A model generated the notes under the pieces. The model searched no databases and was not told where the DNA came from. It saw only the letters and a program-made list of their open reading frames with translations. This document shows positions 26,607 to 34,001 of a DNA stretch of 64,000 nt, piece after piece. Location of the stretch: assembly GCA_016124615.1 (NCBI GenBank), contig WGNF01000007.1, forward strand, positions 186,001 through 250,000. Reading direction: 5' to 3'. Source of the stretch: Paracoccaceae bacterium. GTDB lineage: Bacteria > Pseudomonadota > Alphaproteobacteria > Rhodobacterales > Rhodobacteraceae. A program made the position numbers and the translations under genes. The number at the start of each line of letters is the position of its first letter. The stretch's first letter is position 1.

Positions 26607-27657
26607 GGGAATGGGCTCCGGTCTCGGATGCAAAGGGCGACGCGGGCAGCGCGGGCATCCGCGCAGGCGTGCCAGCGGCCGCCAGCAGGAAGGCGCGCGT
26701 CACCACGCGCCGTGCGAGTTCGATCTTGAAGGCGTTGTCGCCCGATGGCCGGGCCTCGGCCAGGGCCAGTTCGGCGGCACGCTGGAAGGCGTCGCGATCC
26801 GGCGCGGCCCCGGCCAGCACCGCCTCGGCCGCCCGTGCCCGCCAGGGTTTTGCGGCAACCCCGCCAAGCGCCAGACGCGCGTCGACGATCACGCCGCCCT
26901 CGATCCGCAGCGCCGCCGCGGCAGAGACCAGCGCAAAGGCATAAGACGTGCGCTCGCGCAGTTTCAGGTAGCGGGCATGGGCGCTGAACCCCGCCGCCTC
27001 GGGCGGCAACCGCAGGCCGGTGATCAGCTCGCCGGGGGCCAGCAGGGTTTCCTGCGCGGGCGTGGTGCCCGGCAACTGGTGGAACGCCTCCAGCGGAATG
27101 TCGCGCCGCCCGGTTGCGCCCTCGACCTCGACCACCGCATCAAGCGCGGCAAGCGGCACGCAGAAATCCGACGGATGGGTGGCGATGCAACCCTCGCTCC
27201 ACCCCAGCACGGCATGGGCCCGGTTCTCGCCCTCGCGGGCGTCGCAGCCCGCGCCGGGATCGCGCCGGTTGCAGGCGCTGGCGGTGTCGTAGAAATAGGC
27301 GCAGCGGGTGCGCTGCATCAGGTTGCCGCCCACCGTCGCCGCATTGCGCAACTGTGGCGAGGCGCCGGACAGCAGCGCCTCGGCCACCGCCGGGAACGCG
27401 GCCGCAAAGGCCGGGTGGCGGGCAAGATCGGCATTGCGCACCAGCGCGCCAACGCGGGCGCCGCCGTCCGCCAGCATATCGATCCGGTCAAGCCCCGGCA
27501 GCCGCGTGATGTCGACCACCCGGCCCGGCCGCGCCGCGCCACCCTTCATCAGATCCAGCAGGTTGGTGCCCGCCGCCAGATAGGCAGCCCCCGGCACGGT
27601 CGCGGCGGCGATGGCTTCGGCCACGCTGGCCGGGCGTACATAGTCGAACGGGTTCAT
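26599..27657 (-). CDS. FAD-binding subunit with 4Fe-4S loop (PaoB-like)
   Basis: The 352-residue electron-transfer subunit has an FAD PCMH-type domain (AAGTNLLDLMKGG at 28-40, VGGNLMQRTRCAYFYD at 109-124). An inserted Cys loop (C119, C129, C138, ending GENRAHAVLG) matches the extra iron-sulfur cluster loop of E. coli PaoB/YagS, absent from most xanthine dehydrogenase FAD subunits. The C-terminal CO-dehydrogenase-flavoprotein domain is complete. Overlaps the 2Fe-2S gene upstream by 4 bp. Confidence 0.88.
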   Translation of the reverse strand: MNPFDYVRPASVAEAIAAATVPGAAYLAAGTNLLDLMKGGAARPGRVVDITRLPGLDRIDMLADGGARVGALVRNADLARHPAFAAAFPAVAEALLSGASPQLRNAATVGGNLMQRTRCAYFYDTASACNRRDPGAGCDAREGENRAHAVLGWSEGCIATHPSDFCVPLAALDAVVEVEGATGRRDIPLEAFHQLPGTTPAQETLLAPGELITGLRLPPEAAGFSAHARYLKLRERTSYAFALVSAAAALRIEGGVIVDARLALGGVAAKPWRARAAEAVLAGAAPDRDAFQRAAELALAEARPSGDNAFKIELARRVVTRAFLLAAAGTPARMPALPASPFASETGAHSHA

Positions 27658-28148
27658 GCGATCCTCCGGTCATCTTCGGCAAGGCGTCGTTGCGCCTCGA
27701 TCACCGCCTCGGTGATCCCGGCATAGGCGCCGCAGCGGCAGAGGTTGCCGCTCATCCCTTCGCGGATGCGTTCCGGGTCGTCCCCGGCCTCGCCCTCTCC
27801 GATCAGGCCCACCGCGCTCATGATCTGGCCCGGCGTACAGAAGCCGCATTGAAAGCCGTCATGGGCAATGAAGGCGGCCTGCACCGGGTGCAGAAGGTCG
27901 CCCTTCGCCAGCCCCTCGATGGTCGTGATCTCGGCCCCGTCGTGGCTGATCGCCAGCGCGAGGCAGGAATTGATGCGCCGCCCGTCCACCAGAACGGTGC
28001 AGGCGCCGCATTGGCCGCGGTCGCAGCCCTTCTTGGTGCCGGTCAGATCAAGGCGTTCGCGCAATAGGTCAAGAAGCGTTACCCGGGGGTCATCAAGGTC
28101 GACATCGCGTCGCACCCCGTTGATTGTCAGGCTGATGGACAGAGTCAT
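27654..28148 (-). CDS. 2Fe-2S subunit of the aldehyde oxidoreductase (PaoA-like, no Tat signal)
   Basis: The 164-residue protein has two 2Fe-2S clusters: the plant-ferredoxin type (C42, C47, C50, C62 in GCDRGQCGACTV...NSCLAL) and the helical type (C101, C104, C137, C139 in CGFCTPGQ and NLCRCGAY). It begins MTLSISLTINGVRRDVDL with no twin-arginine leader, unlike periplasmic PaoA, so this enzyme should be cytoplasmic. First gene of the three-gene operon; about 135 nt of leader precede it. Confidence 0.9.
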   Translation of the reverse strand: MTLSISLTINGVRRDVDLDDPRVTLLDLLRERLDLTGTKKGCDRGQCGACTVLVDGRRINSCLALAISHDGAEITTIEGLAKGDLLHPVQAAFIAHDGFQCGFCTPGQIMSAVGLIGEGEAGDDPERIREGMSGNLCRCGAYAGITEAVIEAQRRLAEDDRRIA

Positions 28149-28284
28149 GTGTGCTCCGATCAGGGAATGTATCAGAATTGAAACGACGCGCAGGGCAGGT
28201 TGACGAGGGATGCCACGGACTCTTTCATCGGGGGGGCGAGCCGTGCAACCTTGCGCCGGAGGACTGCGCGGGGCATCCTTGAGT

Positions 28285-28313
28285 CTTATACGGAGGGTTC
28301 CTCCGTTTTGCAA
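28285..28313 (-). promoter_or_regulatory. Promoter of the aldehyde oxidoreductase operon with operator palindrome
   Basis: Minus strand: TTGCAA (28308-28313), 17-bp spacer, TATAAG (28285-28290). The spacer is nearly filled by the perfect inverted repeat ACGGAGG-GTT-CCTCCGT (28290-28306). This is the classic place for a TetR repressor to bind, and the tetR gene starts 32 bp away. Confidence 0.75.
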
Positions 28314-28337
28314 GCGCGAATGGGATCAAAAGGGAAG

Positions 28338-28925
28338 ATGGAACGCCCGACCGAGAAGGCAAGCCGCAAACCGCGCGCGGATTCGCTGCGCAACCGCGAA
28401 CGGCTGCTTGACGCCGCCCGCGAGGTTTTCAGCGCGGGCGGCCCCGAGGCGAGCCTTGAGGCGGTGGCCCGCACCGCCGGTGTCGGCATCGGCACGCTCT
28501 ACCGCCACTTCCCGACCCGCGAGTCGCTGTTTCGCGCGGTCTATCGCCGCGAGGTGGATCAATTGGTGGATCTTGCCGCCCGCCTGCCCGACGAGGCCGC
28601 GCCGGTCGATGCACTGCGGCTGTGGCTGCGCGCCAATATCGGCATGATCGCCACGAAAAAGGGAATGCTGGTGGCGCTCGCCCCGGCGCCCGGCAGCGCC
28701 ACCGACCTCTTCGCCGATTCCTCGGCCCGGTTGGTGCGCGCGGTCGGCGAGCTGATGCAGCGGGCCAGCGCCGCCGGGCTGATCCGCGACGACATCGCGC
28801 CCGAGGATCTGATGCGGGCGCTGATCGGCATGTGCTACACCCGCGACCAGCCCGACTGGCAGGAAACCGTGGTCCGCCTGCTCGACATCTTCGTTGACGG
28901 CCTTCGCCGACGCCCCGACGCATAA
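28338..28925 (+). CDS. TetR/AcrR-family transcriptional regulator
   Basis: The 195-residue protein has the TetR HTH: NRERLLDAAREVFSAGGPEASLEAVARTAGVGIGTLYRHFPTRE shortened here to its key part GVGIGTLYRHF (about residues 46-56), then a helical ligand domain. Divergent from the aldehyde oxidoreductase operon and very likely its repressor. The start is uncertain: ATG 28338 follows GGGA closely, and ATG 28320 is an alternative. Confidence 0.88.
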   Translation: MERPTEKASRKPRADSLRNRERLLDAAREVFSAGGPEASLEAVARTAGVGIGTLYRHFPTRESLFRAVYRREVDQLVDLAARLPDEAAPVDALRLWLRANIGMIATKKGMLVALAPAPGSATDLFADSSARLVRAVGELMQRASAAGLIRDDIAPEDLMRALIGMCYTRDQPDWQETVVRLLDIFVDGLRRRPDA

Positions 28926-29001
28926 GGCCGTGCGGCATCAACCGCCGCGCCAGCGCAACGCCGCACGACGCCCGTTCCGTCAAAACCGGCCAAGGGCCGC
29001 C

Positions 29002-29358
29002 TCAGACCGGATCGTTATCCTTCGCCCGCCCCGGCATCGACGCGGTCATCACCCCGGCGCCCAGCTGCGCCAGCTTGCCGGTGCTCGCCGTATACTGCTC
29101 CAGCGCCGTCTTGACGAACTCGCCCTGAATCCGCTGCGCCTCGACCACGTCCTTGCAGGTCAAGAGCGCGTGCTGCGTCTTGATATCCTCGGCGATCCGC
29201 GCGGCCACGAACTGCACCACCTCGCTGCCCATCGCGGCCAGCGCTTCCATCATCCCCGCGCTCATCCACGCCGCGGTGCCCAAGCCCGCGCGGTTCATGT
29301 CCATGCCGGGCATCCCCGGCGCCGTCGTGCCGGTCGTCCTCGTTTCCGGAGTCTTCAT
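29002..29358 (-). CDS. Phasin-family protein
   Basis: The 118-residue protein is mainly helical. Its conserved core (ARIAEDIKTQHALLTCKDVVEAQRIQGEF shortened: residues about 58-86) matches the phasin pattern of a hydrophobic-amphipathic helix followed by a coiled coil that coats polyhydroxyalkanoate granules. An N-terminal Met/Gly/Pro tail precedes it. AGGAGG 9 nt before ATG 29358 fixes the start. No PHA synthase is nearby, so granule binding is inferred from family only. Confidence 0.75.
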   Translation of the reverse strand: MKTPETRTTGTTAPGMPGMDMNRAGLGTAAWMSAGMMEALAAMGSEVVQFVAARIAEDIKTQHALLTCKDVVEAQRIQGEFVKTALEQYTASTGKLAQLGAGVMTASMPGRAKDNDPV

Positions 29359-29503
29359 GGTCTGCATCCTCCTGACATTCACCAGAATCCTAGTCTGCCA
29401 CATCCGGGCGCCCTCCGCCTTGACCTCGCGCAAGCGCCGCCCTCTCGACGCAGGCCTGCCAAGCGGGTAGAGCAGCGCCAGCAAACTTCAGCCGGGGCCC
29501 GCC

Positions 29504-30298
29504 ATGACCGACCGTTCCTTTCGCTTCACCCACGCCATCGCCCGCGCGCCGTCGGCCAGCATCACACGCGGCCTGCGCGCGGTCGATACCGGTACGCCCG
29601 ACCTTGGCCTGATGCGCGCGCACCACGCCGACTACATCGCCGCGCTGCGGTCCACCGGCGCCACGGTGATCGAACTGTCGCCGCTGACCGACTTCCCCGA
29701 TTCCGTCTTTGTCGAGGATACCGCGCTCTGCCTGCCCGAAGGCGCCGTGGTGATGCGCCCCGGCGCCCCCACCCGCCTTGGCGAGGCGGCGCAGATGGCG
29801 CCGACGCTCTATGCCCTTTACGACGAGGTGGTCGAGATCAAGGGTCCCGGCACCATCGAAGGCGGCGACATCCTGACCACGGAACGCGAGATCCTCGTGG
29901 GTCGTTCGGCCCGTACCGACGCCAAGGGGGTCGAGGAACTGACCCGCCTCGTCGGCCGCTGGGGCTATTCGGTGCGTGAAGTCTTCACCCCGCCGGGCGT
30001 CTTGCATTTCAAGACCGATTGCTCGCTGCTCGATGCGGAAACGATCCTTTCCACCGAACGGCTCGACGCTTCGGGCTGTTTCGTCGGCTACCGCGTGATC
30101 CACACCGCCGAGGGCGAAGAGGCCTGTGCCAACGCCATCCGCTTCAACGACATCGTGCTGATGCCCGCCGGCTTCCCCCGCACAGCCGAAAAGCTGCGCG
30201 CGCATGGCTACGACGTGCACGAGATCGGCAACAGCGAATGCGCCAAGCTCGACGGCGGCATGTCCTGCCTGTCGCTGCGCTTCACGCCGAAAGGGTAA
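29504..30298 (+). CDS. ddaH: Dimethylarginine dimethylaminohydrolase (DDAH)
   Basis: Predicted to hydrolyse methylated arginines to citrulline and methylamines. The 264-residue pentein-fold protein has the catalytic set: Glu120 in GTIEGGDIL, His168 in GVLHFKTDCS, and Cys255 in GGMSCLSLRF, plus the substrate loop FPDSVFVEDTAL. Complete and in the normal length range. It is followed by a REP-like hairpin. Arginine deiminase would be longer (about 400 residues), so DDAH is preferred. Confidence 0.9.
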   Translation: MTDRSFRFTHAIARAPSASITRGLRAVDTGTPDLGLMRAHHADYIAALRSTGATVIELSPLTDFPDSVFVEDTALCLPEGAVVMRPGAPTRLGEAAQMAPTLYALYDEVVEIKGPGTIEGGDILTTEREILVGRSARTDAKGVEELTRLVGRWGYSVREVFTPPGVLHFKTDCSLLDAETILSTERLDASGCFVGYRVIHTAEGEEACANAIRFNDIVLMPAGFPRTAEKLRAHGYDVHEIGNSECAKLDGGMSCLSLRFTPKG

Positions 30299-30326
30299 GG
30301 GCCGCCCCAACCGACACCCCTTACCC

Positions 30327-30400
30327 GTCATCCCCGCGCAAGCGGGGATCTCCCCCAACACCTCGCACTACCAAGATGCCTGCTTTCGCGGCCATGACAG
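30327..30400 (+). repeat. REP-like palindromic intergenic repeat
   Basis: Starts GTCATCCCCGC-GCAA-GCGGGGAT (8-bp perfect stem, 30330-30349) and ends GCGGCCATGAC, so the outer ends GTCAT/ATGAC are inverted. This resembles the GTCATCCCCGC...GCGGGGATGAC family scattered between genes in many proteobacteria. A related stem with the same arms is at 41222-41241. It may also end the ddaH transcript. Confidence 0.6.
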
Positions 30401-30502
30401 TCGCGCGCGCCTGTTGCCCGAACGCCCCACCCGCCGCGCCCCTCCCGGCCGGGGCTGCGCTGCCCGCCGCGCATGCCTATACTCGCCCGGAACACCGTCG
30501 AT

Positions 30503-30557
30503 GTCGGTGTGAAATCGGTGCGGAAACGGTGTAAAATCGGTATCTGTTTTTCGAGGC
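30503..30557 (+). repeat. Dispersed 11-bp-periodic repeat element, copy B
   Basis: Units begin with CGGT at 30505, 30516 and 30527 (CGGTGTGAAAT, CGGTGCGGAAA, CGGTGTAAAAT). A fourth CGGT at 30538 leads into ATCTGTTTTTCGAGGC. Same period and same tail as copy A. It ends 11 nt before the start codon of the following gene, in the same direction. Confidence 0.85.
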
Positions 30558-30568
30558 GTTTCAACGGC

Positions 30569-31561
30569 ATGGCAGACAAATCGACCTATAACATCCTCGT
30601 CGTCGGCCAGGCCGGTCGGTTGCAGTACGAGGCCGTGATCCTCGCCGCCAGCCTCGCCGAAACCAACCCCGGCCTGACTGCCCGCCTCTATATCGCCGAA
30701 CCGCAGCCCGGGCCGCGCTGGCGCGCCGACCCGCGCATCACCGACCCCGCCGTGCGTGGCCTGCTGACCGATCTTGGCGCGGCCTTCCTGCCCTTCACCA
30801 ACCGGCATTTCGGCGAAAGCTACCCCTACGGCAACAAGATCGAGGCGCTCGCCGCCCTGCCCCCCGGCGAGCCCTTCGTGTTCTTCGACACCGATACGCT
30901 CTTTCTCGGCCCGCTCGCCGATGTGCCCTTCGACTTCAACCGCCCCTCCGCCTCGATGCAGCGCGAGGGGACATGGCCGCAGATCGAGCTTTACGGCCCC
31001 GGCTACGGCGCCATCTGGAAGTCGCTATACGACCGGTTTTCGCTTGATTATCAAAGCTCTCTGGACCTGAGCCAGCCCGACGAATACTGGCAGCGATACC
31101 TTTATTTCAATGCCGGGTGGTTCTTCCATCGCGACCCCGCCGCCTTCGGCCGCCGCTTCCTCGACTACGCGCTGTCGATCCGCGACGACCGGCCAGAAGA
31201 GCTTGTGTGCCAGCCGCTCGACCCCTGGCTGGATCAGGTCGCGCTGCCGCTGGTGATCCATTCCTTCGGCGGCGGCCGCCACACCATCCCCGACGGACTG
31301 CTGGACGGCACCGTCACCTGCCACTACCGCGCGCTGCCGCTGCTTTATGCCAAAGCCCCCGACCGGGCCGTCGAGGTTCTGGAAAAGGTCTGCGCGGTCA
31401 AAGAAATACGCCGCGTTCTGCGCGATCATGAGCCGGTCAAGGCGCTGGTCTACCAGAACCGCGGCCGCAAGGCCCGCGCGCTCTTTGACCGCGCCGACCT
31501 GCCCCGCCGCGAACAGGTGATCCGCAACACCCTGAAGCGCGAAGGGCTCTGGGCCCGCTGA
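30569..31561 (+). CDS. Conserved protein with glycosyltransferase-like DxD motif
   Basis: The 330-residue soluble protein starts MADKSTYNILVVGQAGRLQY. The pattern of a GT-A fold is visible: an N-terminal Rossmann-like half, then PYGNKIEALAALPPGEPFVFFDTDTLFLGPL, where D107-T108-D109 is a typical metal/nucleotide-sugar DxD. Later blocks are NAGWFFHRDPAAFG and VIHSFGGGRHTIPDGLLDG. I do not recognise a named family. Acceptor and product are unknown. The start codon lies just after repeat copy B; no good ribosome site is visible. Confidence 0.7.
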   Translation: MADKSTYNILVVGQAGRLQYEAVILAASLAETNPGLTARLYIAEPQPGPRWRADPRITDPAVRGLLTDLGAAFLPFTNRHFGESYPYGNKIEALAALPPGEPFVFFDTDTLFLGPLADVPFDFNRPSASMQREGTWPQIELYGPGYGAIWKSLYDRFSLDYQSSLDLSQPDEYWQRYLYFNAGWFFHRDPAAFGRRFLDYALSIRDDRPEELVCQPLDPWLDQVALPLVIHSFGGGRHTIPDGLLDGTVTCHYRALPLLYAKAPDRAVEVLEKVCAVKEIRRVLRDHEPVKALVYQNRGRKARALFDRADLPRREQVIRNTLKREGLWAR

Positions 31562-31564
31562 CGC

Positions 31565-31900
31565 TTACAGCGCCCGCGCGTCCAAAACCGCCCGCCAATG
31601 TGCCACCCTGGCCTTCAGCGCATCCGTCCGCGCCAGCGGCACAAGGTCGGGGTCCAGCCGTTCCAGCACCTCGAACACAAACCCCTCACCGCCCGCCGCC
31701 GCCCAGGCCGCGGCCAGCGCCGGATCGGTCGCGCCGCCGGATCGCAGGCTGAACCGCAACCGGTTCTCGATCGCGCCCAGCGTCGGGCTGGCCCCGACCC
31801 AGACGCCGCCCTGCGCATCGCGAAAGGCATAAATGCCCGCATCGGCGGGGCGATCCTTCCAGGCGCTGCTGGCGGCCTTGCGGGCGGTGCGGTCGATCAT
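31565..31900 (-). CDS. Small GIY-YIG-like domain protein (degenerate motif)
   Basis: The 111-residue protein resembles a GIY-YIG nuclease domain: GIYAFRDAQGGVWVGASPTLGAIENRL shortened to GIY (residues 22-24) and VWVG (33-36) in place of YIG. It is followed by a helical part. The second Tyr is replaced by Trp and the usual catalytic Glu is not evident, so nuclease activity is doubtful. Divergent from a DUF2239 gene with 78 bp between, so possibly co-regulated. Confidence 0.7.
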   Translation of the reverse strand: MIDRTARKAASSAWKDRPADAGIYAFRDAQGGVWVGASPTLGAIENRLRFSLRSGGATDPALAAAWAAAGGEGFVFEVLERLDPDLVPLARTDALKARVAHWRAVLDARAL

Positions 31901-31937
31901 GGCGAAGTCTCCGGTTGCGGGTGCGGCCGGAATGCCA

Positions 31938-31959
31938 TATTTAAACCCGGATATAAATA
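31938..31959. promoter_or_regulatory. AT-rich inverted repeat between the GIY-YIG and DUF2239 genes
   Basis: TATTTA (31938-31943) and TAAATA (31954-31959) form a 6-10-6 inverted repeat in an otherwise GC-rich gap, containing TATAAA-like -10 candidates for both directions. Confidence 0.35.
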
Positions 31960-31978
31960 CCCATTTTGCGAGGCCCGG

Positions 31979-32512
31979 ATGGACCGCCCCCTGATAGCCT
32001 TCGAAGGCGACCGCCGGATCGGCGACGGCCCCGCCGCCACGCTGCGCGACCTTCTGCGCGCCCGCCTCGCCGCCCGCCCCGATCCGGCCCACGGGCCGCG
32101 CCTGGCCGTTTTCGACGCCGAAACCGGGCGCCCGGTCGATTTTGACCTGCGCGAGACCGCGCCGCCCCCGGCGGCGCGCGGCCGCCCCAAACTGGGCGTA
32201 ACGGCGCGCGAGGTGACGCTGCTGCCGCGGCACTGGGATTGGCTGGCCACCCAGCCGGGCGGTGCCTCGGCCACGCTGCGGCGTCTGGTCGAAACCGCGA
32301 GCCGGACGCAGCACGGGGTCGACCGGGTCCGGCAGGGGCGCGAGGCGGCCTACCGCATCCTGACCGACCTTGCCGGCGACCGACCCGGCTATGAAGAGGC
32401 GATGCGCGCCCTGTTCGCGGGCGATGCCGCGGGTTTCGCGCGCCACACCGAAGGCTGGCCGCACGACATCCGCGCGACCGGACGGGCGCTCGGCTTCCCC
32501 GATCCGGCCTGA
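31979..32512 (+). CDS. DUF2239 family protein
   Basis: The 177-residue protein matches DUF2239: MDRPLIAFEGDRRIGDGPAA start, a central Pro-rich stretch, then RGRPKLGVTAREVTLLPRHWDWLATQPGGASATLRRLV and a C-terminal helical tail with ARHTEGWPHDIRA (each block shortened by eye). HWDWL and GGASATLRRLV are the strongest markers. Function is unknown. The LGVTAREVTLLPRHWDWL segment looks like a ribbon-helix or HTH-like regulator part, but that is speculation. Confidence 0.75.
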   Translation: MDRPLIAFEGDRRIGDGPAATLRDLLRARLAARPDPAHGPRLAVFDAETGRPVDFDLRETAPPPAARGRPKLGVTAREVTLLPRHWDWLATQPGGASATLRRLVETASRTQHGVDRVRQGREAAYRILTDLAGDRPGYEEAMRALFAGDAAGFARHTEGWPHDIRATGRALGFPDPA

Positions 32513-32646
32513 CAGGCGGCGAATCGGTGGCCGGAACGGAATGGTGCGCGGCGGGGCGCCGATGGATGCCCGTTCCACGCGGCGGCGGCCCGCCGGAACG
32601 GGCGTTCCCGCCACGCCCCGTTGTGCGACCATCGCCGTTCCCCTAA

Positions 32647-32670
32647 CCTCCCGCTCAAGCTTCAGGGAGG
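32647..32670 (+). promoter_or_regulatory. Hairpin sequestering the metY ribosome-binding site
   Basis: CCTCCC (32647-32652) is complementary to GGGAGG (32665-32670), which is the ribosome site 5 nt before the metY ATG. The loop is 12 nt. This could limit initiation, but no known SAM-II or other riboswitch core is recognisable upstream. Confidence 0.4.
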
Positions 32671-32675
32671 ACATC

Positions 32676-33962
32676 ATGACCAAGACCTACGCCTTCGAAA
32701 CGCTGCAAGTTCACGCCGGTGCCAAGCCCGACCCGGCGACGGGCGCGCGGCAGGTGCCGATCTACCAGACCACGGCCTATGTGTTCCGCGACGCCGACCA
32801 CGCGGCCGCGCTCTTCAACCTGCAGGAGGTCGGCTACATCTACTCGCGGCTGACCAACCCGACCGTTGCCGTGCTGCAGGAACGCATCGCCACGCTGGAG
32901 GGCGGCGTCGGCGCGGTTTGCTGTTCCTCGGGGCATGCGGCGCAGATCATGGCGCTGTTCCCGCTGATGGCGCCGGGGCGCAACGTGGTCGCCTCGACCC
33001 GGCTTTACGGCGGCACGTTGCAGCAGTTTTCGAACACGATCCGCAAATTCGGCTGGTCGGCGAAATTCGTCGACTTCGACGACCTCGCGGCGGTCGAGGC
33101 CGCGATCGACGATGACACCCGCGCGGTCTTCTGCGAATCCATCGCCAACCCCGGCGGCTACATCACCGACCTCGACGCGGTGGCCGCCATCACCGACAAG
33201 GCGGGCCTGCCGCTGATCGTCGACAACACCTCGGCCACGCCCTGGCTGTGCCGCCCGTTCGAACATGGTGCGACGCTGGTGGTGCATTCGACCACGAAGT
33301 ACCTGACCGGCAACGGCACCGTCACCGGCGGCGCAGTGGTCGACTCGGGCAAATTCGACTGGTCGGCCTCGGGCAAGTTCCCGGCGCTGTCGGAACCGGA
33401 GCCGGCCTACCACGGCCTGAAATTCCACGAGGCGCTGGGGCCGATGGCCTTCACCTTCTACGGCATCGCCGTCGGCCTGCGCGATCTTGGCATGACGATG
33501 AACCCGCAGGGTGCCCACTATACCCTGATGGGCATCGAAACCCTCAGCCTGCGGATGGAGCGGCACGTCGCCAATGCCCGCAAGGTGGCGGCCTGGCTGG
33601 AGGCCGATCCGCGGATCGAAACCGTGACATACGCAGGTCTGCCCTCGTCGCCCTACTACCATCGTGTGGCGCGGATTTGCCCGCGCGGGGCGGGCGCGCT
33701 TTTCACTTTTGCGATAAAAGGCGGCTACGACGCCTGCGTGAAGCTGGTCAACAGTCTGGAGCTGTTCAGCCATGTTGCCAACCTTGGCGATACCCGTTCG
33801 CTGGTGATCCATCCGGCCTCGACCACCCATCGTCAGCTGTCGCCGGAACAGCTCGCCAAGGCGGGGGCCGGGGCCAATGTGGTGCGGCTGTCGATCGGGA
33901 TCGAGGATGCCGACGACCTGATCGCCGACCTCGATCAGGCGCTGGCCCGGGCGACCGCTTGA
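32676..33962 (+). CDS. metY: O-acetylhomoserine sulfhydrylase / aminocarboxypropyltransferase
   Basis: PLP enzyme making homocysteine from O-acetylhomoserine and sulfide (direct sulfhydrylation). The 428-residue protein starts MTKTYAFETLQVHAGAKPDP. It has YSRLTNPTVAVLQERIATLEGG, the conserved active-site segment IVDNTSATPWLCRPFEHGA, and PLP Lys208 in VVHSTTKYLTGNG. The C-terminal HPASTTHRQLSPEQ motif is present. Length (428) suits MetY rather than MetB/MetC (about 390). Stands alone, with a GGGAGG ribosome site inside a possible hairpin. Confidence 0.92.
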   Translation: MTKTYAFETLQVHAGAKPDPATGARQVPIYQTTAYVFRDADHAAALFNLQEVGYIYSRLTNPTVAVLQERIATLEGGVGAVCCSSGHAAQIMALFPLMAPGRNVVASTRLYGGTLQQFSNTIRKFGWSAKFVDFDDLAAVEAAIDDDTRAVFCESIANPGGYITDLDAVAAITDKAGLPLIVDNTSATPWLCRPFEHGATLVVHSTTKYLTGNGTVTGGAVVDSGKFDWSASGKFPALSEPEPAYHGLKFHEALGPMAFTFYGIAVGLRDLGMTMNPQGAHYTLMGIETLSLRMERHVANARKVAAWLEADPRIETVTYAGLPSSPYYHRVARICPRGAGALFTFAIKGGYDACVKLVNSLELFSHVANLGDTRSLVIHPASTTHRQLSPEQLAKAGAGANVVRLSIGIEDADDLIADLDQALARATA

Positions 33963-33972
33963 GCTGCGATGA

Positions 33973-33991
33973 CCCCGGCGCGAAGCCGGGG
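33973..33991. terminator. Palindromic hairpin between convergent metY and SIMPL genes
   Basis: CCCCGGC-GCGAA-GCCGGGG, a 7-bp stem placed between two convergent stop codons. There is no T-run on either side, so termination is inferred from position. Confidence 0.45.
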
Positions 33992-34001
33992 CCGTTCCAC
34001 C

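Noticed and set aside
32513..32675. SAM-II riboswitch upstream of metY
   Set aside because: The conserved SAM-II core sequences were not found; only a short hairpin covering the ribosome site is present.
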